A stretch of DNA of 26,210 bases from a virus. The translations under genes were made by a program, and so were the position numbers. The stretch lies in the IMG/VR virus record IMGVR_UViG_3300037068_000045, positions 1 to 26,210 of that record. One strand, written 5' to 3'. The notes under the pieces were generated by a model. It saw only the letters and a list, made by a program, of their open reading frames with translations. It had not been told where the DNA came from and searched no databases. Shown here one piece after another: positions 12,994 to 21,153 of this stretch; within the stretch, counting starts at the first letter, position 1, and every line of letters starts with the position of its first letter.

Positions 12994-13095
12994 TGGAAAA
13001 GGACAGAATCGAACTGTCAACCTATTCATAAATGCAGTGCATCTATTCTCTTTCCCCTGTGATTTGGGTTGCTCCACCTATTGAGCTACTTCCCC
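12994..13095 (-). tRNA. Second tRNA-like gene with enlarged anticodon region
   Basis: Read on the minus strand, the acceptor GGGGAAG (13095-13089) pairs with CTTTTCC (13001-12995) through five Watson-Crick and two G-T pairs, with discriminator A. U8 is present. The D-arm is GCTC/GAGC with a GG-containing loop, and the T-arm is GACAG-TTCGATT-CTGTC (13018-13002). Between D- and T-arms are 51 nt instead of about 22. The best anticodon candidate is the loop TTATGAA (13031-13025, anticodon ATG). It would lie between ACCCA and TAGGT with 4 of 5 pairs but would leave only one nucleotide for the variable loop, so the identity is unresolved. No CCA is encoded. The minus-strand promoter at 13276-13296 lies 180 bp upstream. 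Confidence 0.5.
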
Positions 13096-13275
13096 ATTTA
13101 GGTTCCACACAGGAATATGCGGAACAAAATCATACACCAAAACAATCTTACGCCAATCGTAAGAAAAGATCTTTAAAAGAGGCCTGGGCTGACTTGCAGG
13201 ATACACCCAAGCCTCTTATTCAATGGTTGGAAAAACATTCACTCGATCATCTTCACAAATCGAAGGTATGGCATC

Positions 13276-13296
13276 TTTTGCATTTGCGCAAATATA
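13276..13296 (-). promoter_or_regulatory. Minus-strand promoter element with TTTGCGCAAA palindrome
   Basis: On the minus strand the -7 box TATATTTG is followed by CGCAAATGCAAAA. TTTGCGCAAA is a 10-bp palindrome overlapping the -7 box. The same 21-bp block occurs at 22655-22675 with a single mismatch. It is placed to drive the tRNA-like gene and the 7503-12757 operon. A second TATATTTG on the minus strand lies at 13310-13317. Confidence 0.6.
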
Positions 13297-13303
13297 TTTC
13301 ACG

Positions 13304-13334
13304 TTTACTCAAATATAATTTAGTGTTATATTTG
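13304..13334 (+). promoter_or_regulatory. Bacteroidota-type promoter for the portal gene
   Basis: A -7 box TATATTTG (13327-13334) matches TAnnTTTG. A TTTA (13304-13307) lies 19 nt upstream in place of the TTTG -33 element. The portal ATG is 16 nt after the -7 box, so the leader would be about 10 nt with no Shine-Dalgarno sequence. Confidence 0.65.
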
Positions 13335-13350
13335 TAGTAACATATACATT

Positions 13351-15735
13351 ATGAGCGATAACCGGATACTCGACTTCCACAAAGGCACTAACAAGGAAAA
13401 GGCAGATCCTAAGTTCGGATTACTTATCGCTAAATCTATCGATTCTACTATTCAAAGTGGATTCAATGGATATTATCTCAAACGAAACAAGAAGATAGAA
13501 CGCAGCCGGAAGATCGCAGCCGGGGAGCAGGATATGGCCAAGTTCCTGGACTTGATGAATATTGACGGTAAGAACTCATTTGTGAATGTGGATCTTACGC
13601 CGCCTATGATTGCACCTAAATTCCTGGATATAATCTGCCAGCGATTCATGGAGCGCGATGAACACGCCAGTGCGGAAGCCGTTGACCCAGTATCTATTAA
13701 TAAAAAGGACTATTCGAAGAAAGAAGCGGAATACCGCATGGAGAACAAGGATCTAATCAATAATGTCCAGCAGCAAGCCGGTGTGCCGGTGGAGGATCCT
13801 TCTGCTTATGTGCCGGATGATAAAGATGATCTTGAGTTCCATTTTGGCTATGAGTACCAGTTACCGGAAGAGATCAGGTTCGAAAAAGGAATTGATTGGG
13901 TATTGATGGATAATGATTGGTCACCTGTTCGTAAGCGGAAAACGATAGAAAATTTAATGGAAGCAGGATTGGCCGGAGCCAGAACCTATATAGATGTGAA
14001 TGGACTGATTAAAGTCAGGGAATGTAAACCAGAAAATCTTTTCTATTCATGGTCTGAACAAAATGATTTCCGGGATTTAACCTATTGTGGTGAGCTATAT
14101 AAGATGAAGGTGCCGGAATACCGGGCCAGATTTGCTAAAGACTATATTAAGGCTTTCGGGGAAGCAGCCGCAGAACAGAACCTTTTCGATGATATAAAGA
14201 AAGCTGCCAGTGATTCACCCGGGTATAATAGTTTATTGACTTGGAATAGCGACTGGAATAACGCTATGTTTCGTCCTTATGATGACTGGGAGATAGAAGT
14301 TATGGACTTTGAGTTTAAAACAGTGGACAATGACTACTATACTGCTAAAACCAATAGTTACGGCAAGCTGATAGCAGTTGATAAGAAAGATAAAAAGCCT
14401 AAAGAGGTATCAGATAATAAAGAGGTTGTCGTTAAGCAAGTTAATAATATATACAGAGGATATTACGTGCGCAGGCTAGGCAAACTATTTTGTTGGGAGC
14501 TAATGCAGAATATGATTCGCCCTCAGAGTAACCTTTCGGATGTATATTTCAGCTTTTGTTTATACATGCCGAAGAACCGGAAGATGAATAATCGTACCAT
14601 GTGCGAACGCATGGAAACGTCCATTAACAATATGACATTGGCTCTTTTGAAGATCCAGGTGTTAATGGCTAAACTTAGGCCGCCCGGCATCGCGGTAGAT
14701 ATTAATGGACTAAATGACCTTGATTTAGGGTTAGGTGGTGGCCAGATCACACCTCTGGAATTAATGAAGGTATATGATCAGACTGGTAATGTGTGGTATA
14801 GATCCTTTAAAGAGGATGGAGAAACACGCCAGCAGATGCCTATTACCGAACTTCCAAATGGCGCTTCTATTGCTCAATTTCAGCAATTAATTGCCGTTTA
14901 TAATTTCAATCTCGAAAGACTCAGACAAGATGTAGGAACCAACGAATATACCGAAGGACAGGCGGTTAATCCTAAACTGGGATTAGGTGTGATGGATAAT
15001 CAAGTGGCAGCTTCTAATCGAGCAAATGAGTTCATATATGAAGGGTATTTGTCAATCATGCAGAATGTTTGCCGAAATATCGCTATCCTGCTTTGGGATA
15101 ATGTGATGTTCGGTGGACAGGCTTACCGGCATATTGTGGGCGATGAGGCATTAGACGACAAACGATTCGATGTGAATGTGGAAATGCTTCCAGACGAACA
15201 GCAGCAACAACGCGTGGATGCGCAGGTACAGGCGGCCCTCACTGCTGGATTAATCGACTTCCAAGATGCATTTAAAATTAATAATATTCGTAATATAAAG
15301 CTGAAAGAACTGTATCTATCACGGGCGCAAAAGAAGAAGCGTCAACAGACAAATGAAGATAACCAGGCCAATATTCAAGCTACTTCCCAAGCACAACAGG
15401 CATCAGCCGCAGCTACATCTCAAGCCAAACAGCAGGAATTGCAATTAGAGTATCAGGGTAAGATGGCCGTAATGACCACAACCAATAAGGGAGCCTCTGA
15501 CTTATCGCTTCAAAACTGGGTACAGGAAATGCTTACCCTGTCATTCGAACAAAACAGACCATTACCACCTAATATCCAGGATATCGTGAATTCTTACTTT
15601 GAGGATAAAGCTAATCAGGAACAGGACCAAGCAGAAGCCACAGATCAGATTATGCAGCAACAGCAGCAAGAACAGGGACAGTCACAGCAGGGCCAACCGC
15701 AACCGGATCAGATGCCACAACAACAAGTAGCATAA
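13351..15735 (+). CDS. Portal protein
   Basis: This 794-residue protein is of the size and composition of crAss-like portals. An N-terminal region with RSRKIAAGEQDMAKFLDLM precedes DLTPPMIAPKFLDIICQRFMERDE (about 60-110) and a long alpha/beta clip and stem region. A helical crown follows with repeated 'AASNRANEFIYEGYLSIM', and residues about 660-794 are Gln/Ala-rich, ending in a Q-rich low-complexity tail. Portals are dodecamers at one capsid vertex that bind terminase and then the neck. Here the gene is followed by scaffold and major capsid genes, the usual order. TerL is separated from it by the minus-strand block. The Q-rich tail is probably disordered inside the head. Confidence 0.85.
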   Translation: MSDNRILDFHKGTNKEKADPKFGLLIAKSIDSTIQSGFNGYYLKRNKKIERSRKIAAGEQDMAKFLDLMNIDGKNSFVNVDLTPPMIAPKFLDIICQRFMERDEHASAEAVDPVSINKKDYSKKEAEYRMENKDLINNVQQQAGVPVEDPSAYVPDDKDDLEFHFGYEYQLPEEIRFEKGIDWVLMDNDWSPVRKRKTIENLMEAGLAGARTYIDVNGLIKVRECKPENLFYSWSEQNDFRDLTYCGELYKMKVPEYRARFAKDYIKAFGEAAAEQNLFDDIKKAASDSPGYNSLLTWNSDWNNAMFRPYDDWEIEVMDFEFKTVDNDYYTAKTNSYGKLIAVDKKDKKPKEVSDNKEVVVKQVNNIYRGYYVRRLGKLFCWELMQNMIRPQSNLSDVYFSFCLYMPKNRKMNNRTMCERMETSINNMTLALLKIQVLMAKLRPPGIAVDINGLNDLDLGLGGGQITPLELMKVYDQTGNVWYRSFKEDGETRQQMPITELPNGASIAQFQQLIAVYNFNLERLRQDVGTNEYTEGQAVNPKLGLGVMDNQVAASNRANEFIYEGYLSIMQNVCRNIAILLWDNVMFGGQAYRHIVGDEALDDKRFDVNVEMLPDEQQQQRVDAQVQAALTAGLIDFQDAFKINNIRNIKLKELYLSRAQKKKRQQTNEDNQANIQATSQAQQASAAATSQAKQQELQLEYQGKMAVMTTTNKGASDLSLQNWVQEMLTLSFEQNRPLPPNIQDIVNSYFEDKANQEQDQAEATDQIMQQQQQEQGQSQQGQPQPDQMPQQQVA

Positions 15736-15765
15736 TTTTAACGTGAAATTGCGCGAAAACAAATA

Positions 15766-15797
15766 TTACAGTTAAATACTTATTATTAGTAAATTTG
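15766..15797 (+). promoter_or_regulatory. Bacteroidota-type promoter for the scaffold/capsid genes
   Basis: A -7 box TAAATTTG (15790-15797) fits TAnnTTTG exactly. TTAC at 15766-15769 is a weak -33 candidate about 20 nt upstream. The scaffold ATG is 21 nt after the -7 box. No promoter is visible between scaffold and major capsid genes, so both probably come from this one. Confidence 0.5.
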
Positions 15798-15817
15798 TGT
15801 ATACCAAATAACAACAC

Positions 15818-16993
15818 ATGTCAAACATATTCAATCCTGAGAATGGGGCATCGTATGATGCTAGTGGACAGAAGATAGCAACGCCTCCTGCTGATACAAC
15901 GGTAGTTCCCCCAGTAGAAGCAACAACAACTGTTGATACTACTGTTGTCATTCCGCCAGCAACCGTTGTACCACCAACTACTGACGCACCTGCAACTACT
16001 GATATTGACTGGGCAGAACGCACCGGCGGAAAGTTTAAATCTTGGGATGAAATACAGAGTAAATTAACTGAACAGCCTACGCCTGCAGAACTGGCCTTCG
16101 AAAACGAAGAATCCAGAAAACTTGCACAATATATAAAGGACGGTAAACTGGATGACGTTCGCCAGGTGCTGAATGATCAACACCGGTTATCTACCCTCGA
16201 CAAAGTATCAGATGCCGATGCCATCAAACTACAATTAGAATTTAAGAACTCGAATTTCGATCACAATGATATTGCTGAGGAATTCGAGGCAAAATACAAG
16301 GCCGAAAAGCCAGAAGCTCCGGATGAGAGCGAATACATAGACGACGATGCCTATAAGGTAGCCGTTAAATCATATGACAAAGAAATGAAGTCGTATGAGA
16401 AACAGCAGGCCAAATTAGATAGGCAATTAAAACTTGATGCTGCAGAAGCCCGTTCTGAACTCAGCTCACTTAAATCGAATATCGTTTTACCTGATATAAC
16501 TACCGCACCACCGGCTGCTGTGCAAACTGGTCCTGACGAGGCTACTTTGTTAGCACAAGCCCAAGAAGCTGCCAAATGGAAAAGCCTGTATGACACAAGT
16601 CTGGAAAAATCCGCCAGCGAATTCACAACCATACCTTTCAAGATCGATGACGAGGGTGTCAAGGTCGATGTAAGTTATGCCATAGACCCTACGGAAGTAG
16701 CGAATATGAAGAAGGAGCTAATGGAGAAAGACTTAGTTAATGACGTTCTCCTGTCACGATACATCAAGGGCGATGCATATGACACAAATCAGTTGGTATC
16801 AGATATATACCGGCTGAATAACTGGGAGAAGATCATGGCTAATACAGTAAAACAAGCCATTGCGCAAGATCGCAAAGCACAATTGGCAGCACAGAAAAAT
16901 GTGAATTTGGATGGCGCTCAGAGAAACGATTTCACACCTAGCGCGGATGCAGAACTTAGGGAATTCTCTAAGAAATTCTTCCAAGCAGGGTAA
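15818..16993 (+). CDS. Scaffold-like acidic protein preceding the major capsid gene
   Basis: This 391-residue protein has a Thr/Val/Pro-rich low-complexity N-terminus (about 20-65). A highly charged, mainly helical body follows, with long D/E-K patterns (EEFEAKYKAEKPEAPDESEYIDDD and KSYDKEMKSYEKQQAKLDRQL) and Ala/Gln-rich helices. It ends in DAELREFSKKFFQ. Lack of a compact fold, acidic coiled-coil content and position right before the capsid gene fit a scaffolding protein, whose C-terminal helix usually touches the capsid protein. This is inference from composition and order. The next ATG is 26 bases downstream. Confidence 0.7.
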   Translation: MSNIFNPENGASYDASGQKIATPPADTTVVPPVEATTTVDTTVVIPPATVVPPTTDAPATTDIDWAERTGGKFKSWDEIQSKLTEQPTPAELAFENEESRKLAQYIKDGKLDDVRQVLNDQHRLSTLDKVSDADAIKLQLEFKNSNFDHNDIAEEFEAKYKAEKPEAPDESEYIDDDAYKVAVKSYDKEMKSYEKQQAKLDRQLKLDAAEARSELSSLKSNIVLPDITTAPPAAVQTGPDEATLLAQAQEAAKWKSLYDTSLEKSASEFTTIPFKIDDEGVKVDVSYAIDPTEVANMKKELMEKDLVNDVLLSRYIKGDAYDTNQLVSDIYRLNNWEKIMANTVKQAIAQDRKAQLAAQKNVNLDGAQRNDFTPSADAELREFSKKFFQAG

Positions 16994-17019
16994 TCTTAAC
17001 AAACTAAAAACTAATTACC

Positions 17020-18396
17020 ATGGCTGCTCCTGGATTACCATCAGCAATATCGTTACCGGTCGCAAACCGGGGCCTTCTTTTAACAGATCTGCAAATGCTT
17101 GCACCGCACTGTTATAAGGACTTCGTTCAAAATTATGGTCCGCAATCATATATTACCATCTTGGAAATGCTCGGTAAAACCGAAGATGTTCCAGGTAAAA
17201 CGTATTTCCACTACGAAAACGTAGGTAAGTTGCATCAGAAAGTAAGTGTTCAGACAGCCGTCGTAGCTCCGGCTGCAGGCGCTGATGTCACTGTTGTAGC
17301 AACTGCTGCTGACCACGCAACATCCGGTACTCAATCACCTTGGCGTGTTGGGGAAGTTGTAAGAGTTTCTTCCAGTGGCGTTGAAGGTAAAGTAGTAAGT
17401 GTTAATAAAGGTACGCCTAATGCACACTCTGCTGTTATCCGTCCTGAGAAAACTACTCTCGCCTTCGTATCTGCAGGTTCTGCCAACCTGTTAGCTGGCG
17501 AACTGTTGGAATTCAAGGGTGTTACCGAAGCCGGTGAACGCTCTTCTGCTCCTGATCCACTGATCGGACGTGAAAGAAAGATAACCAACACCACCACTGA
17601 GATTCGTGAATGTTGGAGGCAGACCGATCTTTCAATGATTGAGCAATTGATCTTTGAATATGATGGCCAGCCGTACTACAAGTACAAAGGAATGGACGAA
17701 ACTCAGCGTCGCTTCATGAATGACAAGGCATTTAAGCTCTTAATGGGTGATACTGCTGACAATCTGGGCGCATTGGGTGGTTCATTAGGTACACAAGGCG
17801 CGATTCCTCGTACCCGTGTCGATGGACAGACTGTCACATATACTCCCGGCGCTTTGGACATTCCAAAGATTCAGGAAGTAGTTCGTGCTATAGAATTCAA
17901 TGGTGGTGCTGCAGAATACCACTGGCTCATGGATATCTTCCAGCGTCAAGAAGTTGACAACGAAATATTCCAGACTTACAATGGCGGTGCTATCATCTGG
18001 AATTCTGTAGGCGGATCTGCCGATATCGCTATCGGATATGGATTCTCATCTATCGAAATTGGAGGTGTTGTATTCCATCTGCGCAATGAACGCCTATTCA
18101 GCCCAGAAGCCGTATATGGTGCTGCTGCAACTGTAGCTGCTCCTGAATTCAGGAATTTTGGTTGGTTAGTGCCACAGAAACAATTTACTGACCCAGTTCG
18201 TAAAGTATCTGTTCCATCTATCAGCATCGTTTCTAATAGTGTTCCTGGATTCCCTGCATTGAACACTTGGGAAACCGGTGGGTATGCTCAGGGCGGTAAT
18301 AAAACAGAGGTTGCGGAACTTGCCGTACACTGGTTACAGTACTGCGGTGTGAGACAATTCGCTGCAAATCAATGGATTATACTTGAGGCGGCATAG
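17020..18396 (+). CDS. Major capsid protein (HK97-fold expected)
   Basis: This 458-residue protein follows the scaffold and is followed by a terminator, as expected for a very highly expressed gene. An N-terminal part precedes a Val/Ala/Gly-rich insertion (about 75-170, QTAVVAPAAGADVTVVATAA and VRVSSSGVEGKVVSV) that looks like an added beta domain on the surface. The core then continues with KITNTTTEIRECWRQTDLS, a glycine-rich loop (GALGGSLGTQG) and a beta-rich end (VFHLRNERLFSPEAVYG, LAVHWLQYCGVRQFAANQWI). The opening NYGPQSYITILEMLGK is typical of phage capsid proteins from Bacteroidota. No protease gene or cleavage signal is seen here. Confidence 0.85.
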   Translation: MAAPGLPSAISLPVANRGLLLTDLQMLAPHCYKDFVQNYGPQSYITILEMLGKTEDVPGKTYFHYENVGKLHQKVSVQTAVVAPAAGADVTVVATAADHATSGTQSPWRVGEVVRVSSSGVEGKVVSVNKGTPNAHSAVIRPEKTTLAFVSAGSANLLAGELLEFKGVTEAGERSSAPDPLIGRERKITNTTTEIRECWRQTDLSMIEQLIFEYDGQPYYKYKGMDETQRRFMNDKAFKLLMGDTADNLGALGGSLGTQGAIPRTRVDGQTVTYTPGALDIPKIQEVVRAIEFNGGAAEYHWLMDIFQRQEVDNEIFQTYNGGAIIWNSVGGSADIAIGYGFSSIEIGGVVFHLRNERLFSPEAVYGAAATVAAPEFRNFGWLVPQKQFTDPVRKVSVPSISIVSNSVPGFPALNTWETGGYAQGGNKTEVAELAVHWLQYCGVRQFAANQWIILEAA

Positions 18397-18440
18397 TAAT
18401 ATGTTGTATTGCAAATGTAATCTTTTTATATTAAACACAC

Positions 18441-18470
18441 AAAGGCCATGGATTTATTCCATGGTTTTTT
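18441..18470 (+). terminator. Rho-independent terminator after the capsid gene
   Basis: CCATGGA (18446-18452) and TCCATGG (18458-18464) form a 7-bp stem with loop TTTAT, followed by six T. The A-run before the stem can extend pairing with the T-run. It lies 45 bases after the capsid stop and would separate capsid transcripts from those of the next gene. Confidence 0.8.
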
Positions 18471-18522
18471 GTTTATCTTTACATAGATAATTTATTCCAG
18501 GACAAGGTAAAACTTTAAAGCT

Positions 18523-18846
18523 ATGGCTTACGAAAGAACTAGACCGCTGGGGAACATGACCGGTACGCTTACTTTGGATGTTTATTTCAGTAAGAAGTAC
18601 TATGGAACCCTCACCGGCAACACAACAATCAATCTTAATGGTATGGACGAAGGGGCGGTAATTTCCTTGTATGTAATACAGGATGCTACTGCTGGCCGTA
18701 CATTGACCATTACCGCCGCTGCCGGTGGCGCAAACGTAGTTATTGGCCCATCTGCTGCTATATCAGCCGTGGCCGCTAAGACTTCAAAGCTCACTATCGC
18801 ACGGATAGGGGGTATTTATCGTATTGAAATTATAGCACAGGCATAG
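18523..18846 (+). CDS. Beta-rich head decoration or fibre-like protein
   Basis: This 107-residue protein consists of repeating short beta-strands with Thr, Gly, Val and Ala (GTLTLDVYFSKKYYGTLTGNTTINL, ISLYVIQDATAGRTLTITAAAGG, SKLTIARIGGIYRIEI). The 'YYGxLTGNTTINL...DGA/EGAxxxLYVxQDxTxGRTLTI' pattern occurs in phage head-fibre and tail-fibre modules. It has its own terminators on both sides, which indicates a separately regulated, probably abundant virion protein. A possible promoter TATCTTTA (18474-18481) is weak. A capsid decoration role is the likeliest reading. Confidence 0.6.
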   Translation: MAYERTRPLGNMTGTLTLDVYFSKKYYGTLTGNTTINLNGMDEGAVISLYVIQDATAGRTLTITAAAGGANVVIGPSAAISAVAAKTSKLTIARIGGIYRIEIIAQA

Positions 18847-18872
18847 TTTCTCGTTGTTATTTGGGTTAATAA

Positions 18873-18900
18873 TAGGCCGGGGCGTAATGTTCCGGCTTTT
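18873..18900 (+). terminator. Rho-independent terminator
   Basis: GCCGG (18875-18879) pairs with CCGGC (18891-18895) around an 11-nt loop, followed by TTTTT. Flanking A-G and T-T can add two pairs. It closes the decoration-like gene just before the next promoter. Confidence 0.72.
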
Positions 18901-18913
18901 TGCTTGTCAACTA

Positions 18914-18942
18914 TTTGTTTACAAGTAAAATTAGTATATTTG
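18914..18942 (+). promoter_or_regulatory. Bacteroidota-type promoter
   Basis: TTTG (18914-18917) and TATATTTG (18935-18942) are 17 nt apart, slightly shorter than the usual 19-21. The ATG at 18959 is 16 nt after the -7 box, so the leader is very short and A/T-rich without a Shine-Dalgarno sequence. Confidence 0.6.
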
Positions 18943-18958
18943 CTTTAAACTATATATT

Positions 18959-19855
18959 ATGGCAAGACCTCCTGCAAGTTTAACTGATTTGGATAATATT
19001 TTGGGCGAGAAAGGTGAAATGAAAGAACAGGCCCCGGAAGTTCCGAAGGCGGTTAAGAAAGCTCCTAAAGAATATATCTTTCAGATGGTGGGAAATTTCC
19101 CGGTAGATGCGGAAACAAAGACCATTCGCTATCCACAATTAAGTCTATCAAACTCCCAAATGATCTGGGATGAAGATACACAGAAACTTCGCCAAGCGCG
19201 TCTTCTTCGTGGATTCGGCTCCATTTGGCAAGATGAACAAAAAGACCTGGATGCGAATTATGTGAAACGGAATCCGGTTCAATTAACATTCTCTAGCGGT
19301 CGTATGGTCGTAAATGCGATGAATGCGGATGTTGTGAAATTCCTGATGGGTTGTTCCGACTTCGAAGGATGTAAGAAACCCGCTCAGAACCGTAAGACCA
19401 GATATCGGTTGCTGGATACCGAAGCTGCAGAACAGAAAGAATTTGACCGCAAGAAGAAGCAGCGCGATGCTATAGATATGGCGTGGAAAGCTACTATGGA
19501 AGATCTCATGGTACATTATGCCTACTTAGGCGGTAATCTTCTGAACGGAGATGGCGAAGTTAAGTCTGAGGCCGGTTTGCGTAATGATTATATCAAACAT
19601 GCGGAAGATCGTCCTGACTTGTTCTTAAGCACGGTGAGTAATCCTGTTGTTAAGATGCATATGCTGGTGAAGAAAGCCTTTGAGAAAACGTTTATCATCT
19701 ATATCGATGGTCAATGCTTATGGGCTGATACCAAGGCGTACATCTGTCAGGTTCCATTATCTCACCAAGGGAAAGTTGCCGATTATTTGGCTGAATTGAT
19801 GCTTACCAATGATGGTAAGGCGTTACGCGGCCGATTAGAATCAATGGATAAGTAA
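18959..19855 (+). CDS. Conserved protein of the structural module, function unknown
   Basis: This 298-residue protein has a disordered, Pro/Lys-containing N-terminus (about 1-35). Then comes a beta-like part with RLLRGFGSIWQDEQ (about 82-95) and PVQLTFSSGRMVVNAMNADVVKFLMG (about 106-131). A charged helical region around 145-175 and a helical C-terminal half follow (DAIDMAWKATMEDLMVHYAYLGG). I recall this 'SIWxDEQ ... L.F.xGxxxV' layout from capsid-adjacent genes in gut Bacteroidota phages, always without a known role. Its own promoter and a strong terminator behind it suggest a separately regulated structural or assembly protein. Confidence 0.62.
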   Translation: MARPPASLTDLDNILGEKGEMKEQAPEVPKAVKKAPKEYIFQMVGNFPVDAETKTIRYPQLSLSNSQMIWDEDTQKLRQARLLRGFGSIWQDEQKDLDANYVKRNPVQLTFSSGRMVVNAMNADVVKFLMGCSDFEGCKKPAQNRKTRYRLLDTEAAEQKEFDRKKKQRDAIDMAWKATMEDLMVHYAYLGGNLLNGDGEVKSEAGLRNDYIKHAEDRPDLFLSTVSNPVVKMHMLVKKAFEKTFIIYIDGQCLWADTKAYICQVPLSHQGKVADYLAELMLTNDGKALRGRLESMDK

Positions 19856-19881
19856 TTTTGAAACCCTGTAATACCCATAAA

Positions 19882-19907
19882 GAGGCCCCGGCATTGTCCG
19901 GGGCTTT
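19882..19907. terminator. Bidirectional terminator between convergent genes
   Basis: GCCCCGG (19885-19891) pairs with CCGGGGC (19898-19904) around CATTGT, and flanking AGAG/CTTT lengthen the stem. T-rich runs follow on both strands (TTTCTAATT on plus, CTCTTTAT on minus). It can stop both the plus-strand gene ending at 19855 and the minus-strand ATPase gene ending at 19912. Confidence 0.82.
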
Positions 19908-19911
19908 CTAA

Positions 19912-21153
19912 TTATACGAATACTGGCTTCGAAAGTAATTGTGATTTAATCGTACGGATGGCTTCTATGCAATTATTCTTATTTGTGATACATATCTCTT
20001 GAATACTCGACATGGGCAATAAGATGTTTTCACAATCACAATCAATTGAAATATCCTGTCTATAAAATATTGAAAGGAACTGTTCAATCTGCTGTACTTT
20101 AGGAAAATCAATTTCAATGATCATATCAGTCCTACCGGCGCGTAATAATGCAGGATCAAGTTTATCTAAGTGATTAGTTGTAATACAGGTAATTAGTCCT
20201 TCTTTGTAAAAAGCTCCATCAGTGCAGTTTAATAAACATGAAAAGCTAATCTTACATTCACTCTCCCGTTTTGTAAAGGATGCGTCCATATCCTCTATAA
20301 CTAATACTACGTCATTCCCTATGTTATTAAATGCCTGTTGCAATGCGGCATCCCCTTCCAATGAAGAAGGATTCAACACGTAAATATCACGCTGTGTATA
20401 TACGGCAATTGCCAAACAAATACTCGTTTTGCCATTCCCAGGGCCACCATGGAATGCATATGTTCTTTTATAGGGGATAGATGTTTCAAGATACCATTCC
20501 TTTGATGACTTGAATTGATCAATATCATTCATCAGCATAGCCTTTAAAGCTGGATCAATGATAATCTTATCCAATCCTTTAACGGTTAGGGAATTTGCCC
20601 GATCCCAATTGCCGTATTTATCATTGGTTCTTATCTGGATCTGATTCTTAGGGAACTTATCATAGTGTTCATTCACGATGCCTTGCAACATTTCGGTAAT
20701 TGCTTCTTTACCTCTGAATCCTTTTATAACATAAATATACCCATATAGTGATTTGAAACTTTGGGCGTATTCCAGTTTCTCGCGTTCTTTGGTTATGAAC
20801 AGCCGTTTACCATTGATATTTAAAATGAATACGTTGGTTGATTGGCTGTAATAAATCTGTGGAGTTTTCTTAATTCCTGCTTGCGGTTCTGAGTTTGGAG
20901 AAAATAACTTGCCCTCTACATCCTTATATTCTTTCTGATGATTATTTTGCAACCATACTTCGAGCAGTTCGAACAGATCGTCATATTCATATATCCGAAC
21001 GCTATATACAAGTTTGGCTGATATCTTTTTACTAACAATCTTCCATGCTTGTCCTGGAAGCGCCTTTAATGAGTAGATCAATCCACCACCGATAGTCATT
21101 ATTAGTCCAGTACCTAAGATGGGGTTATTCAGAATATCTTGAATGTTAATCAT
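19912..21153 (-). CDS. BCS1-like AAA+ ATPase with N-terminal membrane segment
   Basis: This 413-residue protein has a hydrophobic N-terminal segment (about 12-32, ILGTGLIMTIGGGLIYSLKAL). A BCS1_N-like region follows (about 50-185, including SVRIYEYDDLFELLEVWLQNN and an internal beta part). The AAA+ domain has Walker A GGPGNGKT (236-243), Walker B VVLVIEDMD (282-290, E287 D288), sensor I TTN (325-327) and LDPALLRAGRTD with the arginine finger R341. 'TTNHLDKLDPALLRAGR' is close to the BCS1 signature. Mitochondrial BCS1 translocates a folded Rieske protein; bacterial and phage relatives are poorly understood. It overlaps the GroES-like gene by 4 bases. A role in assembly, DNA handling or host takeover is open. 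Confidence 0.82.
   Translation of the reverse strand: MINIQDILNNPILGTGLIMTIGGGLIYSLKALPGQAWKIVSKKISAKLVYSVRIYEYDDLFELLEVWLQNNHQKEYKDVEGKLFSPNSEPQAGIKKTPQIYYSQSTNVFILNINGKRLFITKEREKLEYAQSFKSLYGYIYVIKGFRGKEAITEMLQGIVNEHYDKFPKNQIQIRTNDKYGNWDRANSLTVKGLDKIIIDPALKAMLMNDIDQFKSSKEWYLETSIPYKRTYAFHGGPGNGKTSICLAIAVYTQRDIYVLNPSSLEGDAALQQAFNNIGNDVVLVIEDMDASFTKRESECKISFSCLLNCTDGAFYKEGLITCITTNHLDKLDPALLRAGRTDMIIEIDFPKVQQIEQFLSIFYRQDISIDCDCENILLPMSSIQEICITNKNNCIEAIRTIKSQLLSKPVFV

Larger units (their letters stand above)
13104..13337 (+). pseudogene. Possible gene remnant lacking a start codon
   Basis: The frame reads QEYAEQNHTPKQSYANRKKR, then SLKEAWADLQDTPKPLIQWL, then a His/Lys-rich helix. This has protein-like composition, but no ATG, GTG or TTG lies in frame nearby; the closest GTG (13058) falls inside the tRNA-like gene. 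Its last ~20 codons coincide with the divergent promoters. It may be the decayed end of a gene brought in with the tRNA-like region, or a chance open frame. Confidence 0.25.
12758..13350. other. Structured non-coding region between divergent blocks
   Basis: About 590 bases hold no convincing intact gene. From left to right it contains four structures. A hairpin AACTCCTGT/ACAGGAGTT lies at 12773-12810. A hairpin AAGTCCG/CGGACTT at 12862-12886 is followed by a G/T-rich run. A weaker GGCGG/CCGCC hairpin lies around 12938-12965. The minus-strand tRNA-like gene is at 12994-13095. After that come a possible gene remnant and the divergent promoters for the minus operon and the portal gene. The region is the probable control hub for both blocks. 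Confidence 0.6.

Noticed and set aside
15772-16023. Minus-strand frame opposite the start of the scaffold gene
   Set aside because: Its Val/Thr/Gly repeats are just the reverse reading of the Thr/Val/Pro-rich scaffold N-terminus.
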